Assembly: GCA_963792895.1 (NCBI GenBank)
Contig: CAWBYA010000007.1
Span: 1-64,000, forward strand
Source of the DNA: UBA6912 sp963792895
GTDB lineage: Bacteria > Actinomycetota > Acidimicrobiia > Spongiisociales > UBA5794
Length of the DNA stretch: 64,000 nt
Direction of reading: 5' to 3'
Shown: piece after piece, positions 7,672 to 16,333 of the stretch
How positions within the stretch are numbered: the stretch's first letter is position 1
Layout: each line of letters begins with the position of its first letter
Translations under genes and position numbers: made by a program
Notes under the pieces: model-generated
What the model was told of the DNA's origin: nothing
The model's database searches: none
The model's input: only the letters and a program-made list of their open reading frames with translations

Positions 7672-9039
7672 CTAGTGGTCCGGAGCAGGGTCGCCGGAGT
7701 CGGGTTCGTCATTGGGTACGTCGAGCCGGGTGACCCGGATCTGGGTCAACTTGTAGGCGTCGATGCCTTCGACCGTGAGCTCGTGGCCCTGCGACTCGAC
7801 TCGAGCGCCCACGGGTGGCAGGGTGCCGGTTTCGGCCAGGACGAGGCCGGCAAGCGTCGTCACTCCGTCGTGGCGGAAGGTGAAGCCGTAGTCCTCGAGC
7901 AGCTCGGTGAGCGTGGTCTCGCCATCGAGCGTCACCGATCCGTCGTCGTGCACGACCGCAGGAAGGTCGTGGTCTCCCGCCGGATCGTCGATCACCTCGG
8001 AGATGATGTCGTCGAGGGTGACGAGCCCGATCGTACCGCCGAGCTCGTCGACCACGAGCGCGGCGTGGATCCGTTCGTTCCTGAACCGGGCGAGGAGGAC
8101 GTCGGCGGCGGTCTTGCCACTCACGGTCGGGAGCCGCCGAACGAGCGAGGCGAGCTCGACGTGATCGTTGGACTGGCTGACCCGCACGAAGTCCTTCACG
8201 TGGAGGATCCCGATGACGTGATCGAGATCGTCGACGAAGACCGGGTAGCGCGAGGTGGGCGACGCCTCGATCACGGCGGCGATGGCGGCTCGACCGGCAT
8301 CGTGTTCGATCGCCTGAATCTGACGGCGCGACGTCATCAGTTCGTCGGCGGTGAGGTCCTCGAGCTCGAAGATGTTACGGATGATCTCGCGCTGGAGCTC
8401 GGGGAGCTCGCCCCCCTCGGCCGACTCGTCGGTGACGATGGCCAGCTCCTCGGAGCTGTAGAGCGACAGCGCCTTGTCGGGTTCGGGGATACGGAGCAGT
8501 CGCATGAGCGACAACGCCATCCAGTTGACGGATGCGACCGCAGGCCGGAAGAGGAGGCTGAAAGCCCGCATCACTCGATTGACCCGCAGGCTCGTACCCT
8601 CGGGCTCGGACAACGCCAGAGCCTTCGGGATCATCTCGCCGAGCACGACGTGCAGGTACGTGATGATGCTGAGAGCCACGATGAATCCGACCGTGTGCGC
8701 GGCACCCTCGGACAGTCCGAGCGACTCGAACGGGTCGTACAGCCAGTGGGCGATGGCGGGCTCGCCGTACATACCGAGACCGATCGAGGCGAGAGTGATG
8801 CCGAGCTGGGCCACGGCGATGTAGCTGTCCTTGCCGGTGGGACGGTCGAATACTCCGAGGAGCCAACGGGCACCACGGTTGCCGTCGTTCGCCAGTGCGT
8901 CGATACGTGACCGGCGACTGGCGACGAGCGAGAACTCGGCGGCCACGAACACGCCGTTGATCGCTACCAGCGCAACGACGACGACGATCGGCAGGACCAC
9001 ATCGGACACGAGGTCGACGGCAAGCACGGTCACGCTCAT
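7672..9039 (-). CDS. CNNM/HlyC/CorC-type membrane protein (first copy)
   Basis: 455 residues. Order: N-terminal DUF21/CNNM membrane domain (about 1-190, with AINGVFVAAEFSLVASRRSR and HVVLGEMIPKALAL), a pair of CBS domains (about 205-340, with MTSRRQIQAI and VVDELGGTIGLVTLDDI), and a C-terminal CorC_HlyC domain ending in VEGIDAYKLTQIRVTRL. Family members are linked to magnesium or cobalt efflux and Mg homeostasis, with CBS domains binding nucleotides. The ATG at 9039 overlaps the stop of the upstream paralogue by 4 nt, so the two form an operon and may act as a heteromer. Confidence 0.92.
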   Translation of the reverse strand: MSVTVLAVDLVSDVVLPIVVVVALVAINGVFVAAEFSLVASRRSRIDALANDGNRGARWLLGVFDRPTGKDSYIAVAQLGITLASIGLGMYGEPAIAHWLYDPFESLGLSEGAAHTVGFIVALSIITYLHVVLGEMIPKALALSEPEGTSLRVNRVMRAFSLLFRPAVASVNWMALSLMRLLRIPEPDKALSLYSSEELAIVTDESAEGGELPELQREIIRNIFELEDLTADELMTSRRQIQAIEHDAGRAAIAAVIEASPTSRYPVFVDDLDHVIGILHVKDFVRVSQSNDHVELASLVRRLPTVSGKTAADVLLARFRNERIHAALVVDELGGTIGLVTLDDIISEVIDDPAGDHDLPAVVHDDGSVTLDGETTLTELLEDYGFTFRHDGVTTLAGLVLAETGTLPPVGARVESQGHELTVEGIDAYKLTQIRVTRLDVPNDEPDSGDPAPDH

Positions 9040-10393
9040 GCCGGGCCTTCTTCAGTTTCGTCGGCGGGGAGGGTGAAACTCACCCGCTCGACGAGGGTGC
9101 CGTCGACCGAGTCGACCCGGAGTGACGGATGGGGCCCCACGGAATCCAGGTCGATGCCGCTGCCGATCTCAGCGCGCTTCTCCCTGGTGATGAGCGGCAC
9201 CGTGTCGCCCACGGCGGGAAGACGCCCGAGGTGTTGCCACACGTAGCCGCTGACGGTGTCGGCCCGGTCGACGGGAAGGGCCAGATCGAAGCGCTCGTTG
9301 AGGATCGTCAGCAGCACATCGCCCCGCACCGACACCGCGGACCCGGTGAGCGTGATCGGGTCGGGCTCGTCGTCGAATTCGTCGTAGAACTCGCCGAAGA
9401 CCTCTTCGATGGCGTCCTCACGGGTGACCAGGCCAGAGATCGATCCGAACTCGTTCACCACGATCGCCACGTGTATGCCCCGTTCGGCGAAGGCGTTCAT
9501 CAGCGGCGGGACCTCGAACATCTCGCTGACGACCATCGGCTCTTCGGAGATGTCGGCGACCGTTGCTGCTGTCCCCTTCTCGTTGGCGAGGAAGAGGTTG
9601 CGGAGGGTGACGAGACCGACGATGTCCTCGCCGTCCTCGGTGACGGGGAAGCGTGAATACGGGCTGGCGGACAACTCGGCCAGCGCATCGGCTATCGGCG
9701 TCGACGATTCGATCGTGACGAGTCGCCGACGCGGCGTCATGACCTCGCGTACGACCCGGTTGGTGACCGAGAGGGCCCCGGTCAGCATCTTGCGCTCGTC
9801 CGAATCGATCAGCCCGCCGACCGCACTGTCCCGGTACAGGCCCGCAAGCTCTGTCGGCGAGTGCACGTGGGAGTGGGAGTGGTCGATGTGGAGCCCGAGC
9901 CACCGCATGATGGCAAAGGCGGATCCGTTGAAGACGGCGACGAGCGGGACGCAACAGCCATTGGCTGATCCGCATCGGCGTGAGCGTGGCAATCGCCAAC
10001 GTTCTCGGGATACCGAAGTGCGACGGTCTTGGGCAGCAGCTCGCCGAGCACGACCTGCAGCCCCGTGATGAACAGCAGCACGACGACGACGGCGATCGTG
10101 CGGCTTGCGCTCCCGAACCGTTCTTCGAAGAGCGGGACGAGCTGGGCCTGACCGTAGGCACCTGCGACGATGCTCGACAGGGTGATGCCGATCTGGCAGG
10201 CGGCGACGTAGTTGTCGAGCCGCTTGGGGTCCCGGAGGATTACCAGGAGGCCCGTAGCTGGTCCGCTCCCCGTCTCGGCGGTCTCCTGGACGCGCGAACG
10301 CCGCGCGCCGACGGTGGCGAACTCCGCAGCGACGTACAGCGCGTTGAAGCCCACCATGACGAAAATGAGCAGCAGCACGACCACGATGTTCAT
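9036..10393 (-). CDS. CNNM/HlyC/CorC-type membrane protein (second copy), broken by two +1 shifts
   Basis: The start ATG is at 10393 (MNIVVVLLLIFVMVGFNALY). The DUF21 domain reads cleanly to ALRYPENV near 10000. The frame then moves: the next segment IATLTPMRISQWLLRP is in a second frame, and from about 9946 the rest (LVAVFNGSAFAIMRWLG, CBS domains, CorC_HlyC domain) is in a third. Each move is explained by one extra base. Corrected, the protein is about 450 residues and matches the downstream paralogue domain by domain, including VVNEFGSISGLVTREDAIEE in the second CBS. Two point insertions 50 nt apart in an otherwise undecayed gene suggest sequencing error rather than loss. As written it would not make full-length protein. 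Confidence 0.85.
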
Positions 10394-11223
10394 TCGGATG
10401 TCGATCGTACCGACGCTGCCGAGGATCCCGCGTCACCCGCAGCTCCGGTATCGCCGAGAGCTCGGGTGGGTCCCGCCGCCGAGATCGCGTCGGTGCCTGC
10501 GCTTGTGCGGCAACAACGGGGTCGCGGGTGAGGATTCTCTGCAGCCGGTCGTCTCCACGGCTGCTTCGTTCGGACAAGGCACCCCCGGTATCGATGATGA
10601 TCCCCACCTCTCGAGGATGACCGCCTTCCTGCCACGCTCGGTCGTCCTGGTGGCGCCTCCGTCGACGAGCGCCACGTCTGCGTCGTTCCGGTCCGAGATC
10701 GACATCGGGGGCACTGCCACGCGCATGCTCGTCAAGCAGGTCGGTGCTGTGGACCTCCAACGCCTCGGTGACCTCGCCGGCCACCTCACACCGGAAGAGC
10801 AATAGAGAGTCGACGCCGCCTTGCTCACCGTCCTCGGCCTCGCTGATCAGCGCCGATCACCCAGTATGCGCCACAACGCTGGCATCGCCCAACCACGCAT
10901 GGCGGCACGTCGGGGAGCGCTTGCGCTCGCTGCGCTGCGTGGTCGATGGTGTGCAACGAAGTGCCGGTTCGGCTCGAAACAAGGTGCGCGATGCTGCTCG
11001 GGGCGGTGGGTGATCTGTGCGGCTGGTCGACGGCATGGTGGCGCGTGCGAGCTCGCCAACCAATCAATCGCGAGAGCAACGTTCGCGGGAAGGTCCGTAC
11101 AGGCCGGCCGTTCCGGCTATGTGCTCCTCGAAGCCGACAGGGCGTCCTCATTGCGTCGGCGGATATCACCGACGGACCGGGTCGTCAGTATCGAGGACAA
11201 CATCGTGGCGAAGTAGCCCGTTG
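10394..11223. other. No supportable gene; probable mobile-element debris
   Basis: On the minus strand, 10805-10680 reads LFRCEVAGEVTEALEVHS and DLLDEHARGSAPDVDLGP with plausible codon choice, then becomes Arg-rich. In the adjacent frame NDADVALVDGGATRTTERG looks better for about 30 codons. That is the pattern of a broken small gene, but no family is recognised. 10830-11223 holds nothing convincing and leads straight into the IS481 fragment. Confidence 0.4.
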
Positions 11224-11520
11224 ACCACAAGCACCACGCCGGCGGTGGTCGAGGCGCGGGTTGTGGCAATGCGGAAGGCGCATCCGGGCTGGCGTCCCCG
11301 CACGATTGGGAATCACTTGGAGCGCGGAGGGGGTGTCCCCGGTGCGTCGCGGTCGGCGATCTATCGGGCGTTGCTGCGCCACAACCTGGTCGATCAGAAA
11401 GCTCGGAGGAAACGCCGGAGGGATTACACGCGGTGGGAACGGGCTCGGGCAATGGAGTTGCGGCCGATGGACATCTTGGGTGGAGTCCGTCTCACCGATG
11501 GTTCAGGACTGCCGGTCTGA
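11224..11520 (+). pseudogene. IS481-type transposase fragment
   Basis: The frame reads VVEARVVAMRKAHPGWRPRT, IGNHLERGG, SAIYRALLRHNLVD, then DYTRWERARAMELRPMDILG and GGVRLTDGS. This is the segment joining the helix-turn-helix region to the start of the DDE integrase core in IS481-like transposases, where W(Q/R)MD carries the first catalytic Asp. The usual N-terminal 60 residues are not visible upstream. After TDGS the frame stops at 11520 and the rest of the core, including the second Asp and Glu, is missing. Both ends are therefore lost and the fragment is inactive. Confidence 0.75.
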
Positions 11521-11581
11521 GCCGGTTGTCGGGGGGTTCTGGTTACGGCGAGAAGCGCGTGCCGTGTGCGGCTCGCGGTTC

Positions 11582-11604
11582 CACGCGACTCGCCGAGTCG
11601 CGTG
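11582..11604. repeat. Perfect inverted repeat next to the IS481 fragment
   Basis: CACGCGACTCG and CGAGTCGCGTG are perfect inverted arms around a single C (or a 10-bp stem with a 3-nt loop). No T run follows, so it is a poor Rho-independent terminator. Position 60 nt after the transposase fragment suggests an element end or insertion scar. Confidence 0.4.
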
Positions 11605-11715
11605 CACAGGTTTGATCGACAAGCCTACGTTTGAGGTACTCCAAGGTCTACTGCGTTCAGGTGGTCGCGCTTCTATGGCGCGGCGTCGTGGATACTCGTA
11701 GGCCTGTTTGCGTTC

Positions 11716-11988
11716 ATGGCGGTCGCCCACGTCGTGCTGACCGTCCTCTTCTACACCGGAGACCACGATACAGGGGGTGGCTACGTGTTCGATTGGGAGT
11801 GGCCCGCCTGGCTGATCGTCATCATCAACGAGAGGACAGCGCTCGGACTCATCCTCACGTTGGCCGCCTCAGTCATGGCCCTCGCCAGGGCGGCTTGGAT
11901 GGTCTTCGTTCCGATTCTGTTGATCGTCGCCGTCGCCTCGTCTGCCCTGCGCATGGTGAGACGTCGACCAGCTCCCGCCGGCGCATGA
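11716..11988 (+). CDS. Small membrane protein, possibly N-terminally truncated
   Basis: 90 residues from the ATG at 11716, with about three membrane segments: MAVAHVVLTVLFYT, WLIVIINERTALGLILTLAA and MVFVPILLIVAVASSAL, then a basic tail RMVRRRPAPAGA. The frame stays open and looks coding for 27 codons upstream (RWSRFYGAASWILVGLFAF), which would complete the first membrane helix. No start codon is found there and the frame meets the IS481 debris, so the original N-terminus may have been cut off by the insertion. No family is recognised. Confidence 0.5.
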   Translation: MAVAHVVLTVLFYTGDHDTGGGYVFDWEWPAWLIVIINERTALGLILTLAASVMALARAAWMVFVPILLIVAVASSALRMVRRRPAPAGA

Positions 11989-12290
11989 CGGCGAGGACTT
12001 GCTTTCGCTCGACCGCATGATTGCGTTCACGGGCAGCTCGAGGTTGATCGCCCGCCGCTTGGCGTGTTCGAGCGCCTTGCCGACATGGCTGAGCTTCATT
12101 GGTGGAACCCGAATGTGCGTAGATCCCGACGGGTCAGCGGTGACTGGTTTGCGCTGGGTTCCACCTATGACGTTTGAGCCCTCTGGTGATGGCACGCCGA
12201 GCTCCCTTCTCGATTGTTGAACCACGTCCGCTCGGCATGGTGCCCTTCGAAGGGGTAGGGTCGAGATCGCACCCAACAGAAGGGCGGAAG
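11989..12290. other. Intergenic stretch upstream of the LysM gene
   Basis: No gene supported. A minus-strand frame (to 11869) contains PPMKLSHVGKALEHAKRR, which looks protein-like for about 40 codons but has no start signal or known relative. The promoter for the LysM/amidoligase pair should lie in the last 100 nt. Confidence 0.35.
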
Positions 12291-12854
12291 ATGGCCGACG
12301 CTGTCGTCGATCAAGGGACCATCGAGCTCGCAGCGTATGCGCAGAGTGGCTACACGTACGATGACGCAGCCAAGCTCGCTTGGTACTGGGGCCAGGGCAT
12401 GTACGAGGCCAAGATGCGCATCGGCCGCAAGGTCAAGTGGCAGAACCGGGACATCATCGATCAGATGCTGTACGAGGCCACCGGCCAGTACAACTGGATC
12501 ATGAAGAGCCCCTACACGATGGCGGACGCCGAAGCCCTCGCGCGCTACTGGGACTGCAGCGTCGAACAGGCCAAGGTCGTGGGCGGCCACAAGCTCGAGG
12601 GGTGGCTCATCCTCAACCAGGCGCTGGCAAGCGCTCCGGCCGAGGTCGAGATCATCACCTACGTCGTCGCCAAGGGTGACACACTGAGCAAGATCGCTGC
12701 GATCTTCTCGACCGCCGGCGACGACAGCCCCCAGATCACGTGGCAAGAGATCTACGAGCTGAACAGCGACATCATTTCCGACCCGAACCTCATTCACCCT
12801 GGTCAGATCCTTCGCATCCCCCGACCGCACGTGCCGGGCGAGGGCGGCGACTGA
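12291..12854 (+). CDS. LysM-domain protein
   Basis: 187 residues from the ATG at 12291, preceded by GGCGGAAG. No signal peptide is visible (MADAVVDQGTIELAAYAQSG), so it appears cytoplasmic or is exported by an unknown route. Residues 1-115 are helical and Trp/Tyr-rich (LAWYWGQGMYEAKMRIG and ALARYWDCSVEQAKVVGG look like two related helical units). Residues about 123-180 are a LysM module: YVVAKGDTLSKIAAIF, then IYELNSDIISDPNLIHPGQ, then ILRIP. LysM folds bind N-acetylglucosamine polymers or pack against protein partners. The stop codon overlaps the presumed start of the next gene, an amidoligase, so the two proteins are probably made together. Confidence 0.75.
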   Translation: MADAVVDQGTIELAAYAQSGYTYDDAAKLAWYWGQGMYEAKMRIGRKVKWQNRDIIDQMLYEATGQYNWIMKSPYTMADAEALARYWDCSVEQAKVVGGHKLEGWLILNQALASAPAEVEIITYVVAKGDTLSKIAAIFSTAGDDSPQITWQEIYELNSDIISDPNLIHPGQILRIPRPHVPGEGGD

Positions 12855-13930
12855 CGGTTCGCTCTGACGAAGAACGCAACGGCCGCCTCGGCGTCGAGGT
12901 CGAGCTACTTGCCCCTGCCGGCTCCGACCGAGGCGTTCTGGCGGCCGAGATCGCACGGCGTCTGGGCGGCCGAGTCGAGAGATTCCTGCACCCCGACGCT
13001 GAACCGTCGAAGGTCGAGGGCGCCGAGCTGTTCCACAACCTGACCCTTGGCTTCAGGGTTCATGACGCCAAGGGAGTGGTCCGAGCATGGCTCGTCGACG
13101 ACATCACCCTCCAGGACGATCTGGAGCGCTTGGCGCCGCCCGCTCCCAACTGGTGGCGGCTCGTCAGCGACGATCGACGGCTGATGCTGCTGGCAGCTCG
13201 CGTGGCCGACGCCCAGCTCGATCCGCCGCACGCGATCTCACCGCTGGCAGACCTCTTCGAGGCGAGCGTCGAAGCAGGGCCAGACGGCATGTGGCGGATC
13301 CGAACGGCCGATGGGATGCCGGTTGCCATCGCCGCGCCGATGCCGGGAGAACGCCAGCGCGCCGCAGAATTGGTGACGGCGCCGATCGAGGCGGATCACG
13401 AGCGAGTGCTCGGCGAGCTGCTGGCTGCATCAACCGACCTCGGATTCACCGCTCCTGCCGAAGGAGCAACCCACCTCCACTTCGACGCCGGGCCGCTCCG
13501 TGATGCTCGTGTGTTCCGACGGTTCGTCGAGTTGCTCCAGCCCCTCCTGGATCAGCTTCGTGTCGCGTTCTCGTCGAACCCACGATGCCGGCGCTTGGGA
13601 CCGTGGCCCGACGAGCTGCTCACCGAGGTCCGAACCGATGGGTGGGACGACCGAGCGTGGCCGGATGCAGCCGAGCGTCTCCGCACCGTTGGGCTCACCA
13701 AGTACTGCGACATCAATCTCCGCAACGTCGTCGATCCGCCCCGGGGCAAGGACACGGTGGAGCTGCGCACGCTGCCGGTGCACCTCTCCCCTGGGCCAAT
13801 CCTGGCGGCAGCTTCTCTGTTCTCGAGATTCATCGCATGGGCACACGGCGACGCCGACCCGCCGCGGTCCAATGACCTGGCGACCGTTGTCGGTGCGCTC
13901 CCACTGCCGGCGATGACGTTCTTGGAATAG
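12851..13930 (+). CDS. Putative amidoligase (COOH-NH2 ligase fold)
   Basis: About 359 residues. Visible features of the amidoligase_2 family: an early GVEVELLAP strand (the G.E.E motif that starts the ligase core), a central THLHFDAGPL (His strand), and KYCDINLRNV plus VELRTLP strands in the last third. The family is related to glutamine synthetase and carboxylate-amine ligases, and is thought to form peptide or amide bonds. The start is uncertain: the only candidates are a CTG at 12851 overlapping the LysM stop, or the ATG at 12740 deep inside the LysM gene. Translational coupling favours the former. It ends 5 nt from the convergent phosphofructokinase stop. Substrate unknown; a cell-wall or small-peptide role together with the LysM protein is inference. 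Confidence 0.72.
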   Translation: MTVRSDEERNGRLGVEVELLAPAGSDRGVLAAEIARRLGGRVERFLHPDAEPSKVEGAELFHNLTLGFRVHDAKGVVRAWLVDDITLQDDLERLAPPAPNWWRLVSDDRRLMLLAARVADAQLDPPHAISPLADLFEASVEAGPDGMWRIRTADGMPVAIAAPMPGERQRAAELVTAPIEADHERVLGELLAASTDLGFTAPAEGATHLHFDAGPLRDARVFRRFVELLQPLLDQLRVAFSSNPRCRRLGPWPDELLTEVRTDGWDDRAWPDAAERLRTVGLTKYCDINLRNVVDPPRGKDTVELRTLPVHLSPGPILAAASLFSRFIAWAHGDADPPRSNDLATVVGALPLPAMTFLE

Positions 13931-13935
13931 GACCT

Positions 13936-16173
13936 CTAGGACCTTGGCAGACCCGGCCGTGCCATGACCTGGGCGAGAGGTCGAAGTGCCATCCATGTCT
14001 GCTGGCGGGGGCGATGCACACCCGGTTCGATCAGATTCGGGAACTCGTCGAGCGGGGTGAAGCGGACCTTGCCGTGTTGAAGTCCGATGAAGGCGCTCTG
14101 GGGTGCCTCGCTGAGCGCCTGCTTGATGAGGTACTCGGTGCACTTGGAGGCGAGGCGGGTGGCCTGGATCCGGTCGAACGGCGAGGGATCGCCACCTTGC
14201 TGGACATGGCCCAGGACGGCATCGCGAACGTCGAAGAGCGCCTCGCCCTCCTTCTCGAAGAGGGCGTGGATGAAGCCTGTCGAATAGACCCGATCCGCGT
14301 GTTCGCTGCGGATCAGGAGCCCCAGGCGCTTGCCGTGCGCGAAACCTTCGATCAGGTTGGTCACATCGGTTTGGAGGTCCTGGAGGGAGATCCCTTCCTC
14401 AGGTAGGTAGACGCGCTCGGCACCCGTCGCGAGTCCGCTCATCAGCGCCAAGTAGCCGCAGTCGCGCCCCATCACTTCGACGACGAAGCAACGGCGGGAG
14501 GCGACCGCCGATTGCTTGATCTTGTCGACGTCGTTCATGATGTTGTTGAGAGCTGTGTCGGCGCCGATGCTGATCTCGGATCCCGGCAGGTCGTTGTTGA
14601 TCGATGCAGGCAGACACACGATCGGCAGACCACACGGTGGGTGTTCCTCGCGTCGAGCATGCAACTCATGAGCGGCCTGGTAACCCGACCAGCCGCCGAC
14701 GACCAGCAGGCCATCGATGTGGTGGGCTTCCAGCTGGGCTGCGATGGCAGCTGTGCCGTCGGCTTCAGGGACGAAGCGGCTGGTGCCCAACTCGGCGCCA
14801 CCGCGGGACACCCACCCGCTCACGCTCATCCAGTCCATCTCCTCGACGTTGCCGTCGGCGAGTCCCCGGAAACCGTTTCGCACGGCCAGCATGGTGTGGC
14901 CATGGTCGATGCCGATACGGACCGCCACCCGGACGGCGGTGTTCATCCCCGGCGCTGGGCCTCCCCCGTGCAGGACCGCGAAGCGCAGGCGGCGCTGGCC
15001 GGGTGCAGGCGGGTGGGGTTGCGCCCGCACCATGGTGCGGATCAGCCTGAAGGACTCCCTGAAGCTGCCGCCCCGCATTTCCATCGCCCGGTCGTAGTCG
15101 CAGTCGGCGATCACATCGGCCACCGCCCTGGTTCTGTCGACACAGTCCATCAGTGGCGAATTGATGATCTGGTGCTCACGGATGCCCACGAGCTGCGCAT
15201 CCATCCCTGACGGCGTGATCACATGCTGCACCGCCGCGTAGCCGAGCACGGTGCTCAGGTAGCGGTCGAATGCGCTGGGGGCTCCACCCCGCTGCACGTG
15301 TCCAAGGCTCGTCACGCGGGTGTCCTCTCCGAGTCGCTCTTCGAGCACCCTCTTCACGTGGCGGGCAGTGATGGGGTTTCCGTGGAGATCTCGCGCGCCC
15401 TCGGCGACGATGACGAGGTTCTGCCTGCGTCCGATGGACCGCCCCGCCGTCAGGGCACGACACATGGATTCCTCCCAGTCGTCGGTGTCGGGAGGATTCT
15501 CTGGGATCAGCACCCAGTTGGCGCCCGCCGCGACTGCGCTCATGAGCGCCAGGTAGCCGCAGTTGCGTCCCATCACCTCGATGATGAAAGACCGCTGGTG
15601 ACTCGATGCGGTGCTGTGGATGGCATCGATGGCTTCGGTGATGCGATGCAGGGCGGTGTCGGCTCCAATCGTCATGTCCGTCCCGAACATGTCGTTGTCG
15701 ATCGAGCCGACCAACCCAACCAGCGTGAGCCGTCGATGGGCGTCGGCCAGGCTTCGATCGACCTCACCCTGATCGACCAGCTCGCCGAGGAGCTGAGGCC
15801 ATTCCTCCCGAAAGAGGTTGGCTCCGGTCAGGCTCCCGTCGCCACCGATGACCACGAGACAGTCGATACGCAGCTCGACGAGGTTGTGGGCTGCCCGGCG
15901 CCTACCTTCCCGGGTTCGGAACGCGGCGCAGCGTGCGGTACCCAAGACGGTTCCCCCCTGATGCAGGATGCCGCCAACGTCGCCCGAGGTCATCGGGCGG
16001 ATCGCATCGCCACCGTCGACCAGCCCCTGCAGGCCTTCATAGACGGCATAGACGTCGAGTCCTGCGTCCAGGCCGGACCGGACCACAGCGCGCACAGCCG
16101 CATTCATGCCCGCTGCGTCACCGCCGCTGGTGAGGACGGCCAGGCTCGTGGGTCGGTGTGGCGTGGTCAGCAT
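13936..16173 (-). CDS. pfkA: 6-phosphofructokinase, tandem (eukaryote-like) two-domain form
   Basis: 745 residues from the ATG at 16173, which has GGAGGTGAGC in front; the ATG at 16200 lacks a ribosome binding site. The first half is a complete PFK: LTSGGDAAGMNAAVR (ATP loop), VIGGDGSLTGA, GSIDNDMFGTD with the catalytic Asp, EVMGRNCGYLAL and HVQRGGAPSAFDR. The second half, from about 390, repeats the fold but is altered: GGGPAPGMNTAVR, GGWSGYQAAHEL in place of GGDGS, and ASINNDLPGSE with Asn at the catalytic Asp. That matches the pattern in animal and fungal PFK, where the second half became an effector site. It phosphorylates fructose 6-phosphate in glycolysis; the phosphate donor (ATP or PPi) is not settled by sequence alone. 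Single-domain bacterial PFK is about 320-360 residues. Confidence 0.9.
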   Translation of the reverse strand: MLTTPHRPTSLAVLTSGGDAAGMNAAVRAVVRSGLDAGLDVYAVYEGLQGLVDGGDAIRPMTSGDVGGILHQGGTVLGTARCAAFRTREGRRRAAHNLVELRIDCLVVIGGDGSLTGANLFREEWPQLLGELVDQGEVDRSLADAHRRLTLVGLVGSIDNDMFGTDMTIGADTALHRITEAIDAIHSTASSHQRSFIIEVMGRNCGYLALMSAVAAGANWVLIPENPPDTDDWEESMCRALTAGRSIGRRQNLVIVAEGARDLHGNPITARHVKRVLEERLGEDTRVTSLGHVQRGGAPSAFDRYLSTVLGYAAVQHVITPSGMDAQLVGIREHQIINSPLMDCVDRTRAVADVIADCDYDRAMEMRGGSFRESFRLIRTMVRAQPHPPAPGQRRLRFAVLHGGGPAPGMNTAVRVAVRIGIDHGHTMLAVRNGFRGLADGNVEEMDWMSVSGWVSRGGAELGTSRFVPEADGTAAIAAQLEAHHIDGLLVVGGWSGYQAAHELHARREEHPPCGLPIVCLPASINNDLPGSEISIGADTALNNIMNDVDKIKQSAVASRRCFVVEVMGRDCGYLALMSGLATGAERVYLPEEGISLQDLQTDVTNLIEGFAHGKRLGLLIRSEHADRVYSTGFIHALFEKEGEALFDVRDAVLGHVQQGGDPSPFDRIQATRLASKCTEYLIKQALSEAPQSAFIGLQHGKVRFTPLDEFPNLIEPGVHRPRQQTWMALRPLAQVMARPGLPRS

Positions 16174-16333
16174 GCTCACCTCCGTTGTGTGTGGCGGCAT
16201 CGCGGCCGCTGCTCGTCAACGACGTGCGGGCTCGACCAGCACCGACCCGGCGCGAGTCGTTCGACATCCTCCGTGCGTCGGTCACGTGGGCTGTTCCGCA
16301 AGCCGGGGGCTTCGGCGGTTGGTGAACACATGC

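Noticed and set aside
7618..8910. A plus-strand open frame of 430 codons opposite the first CorC gene
   Set aside because: Its composition (long Asp/Glu/Val/Arg runs without domain signature) is that of an antisense frame of a GC-rich gene; CorC is certain on the other strand.
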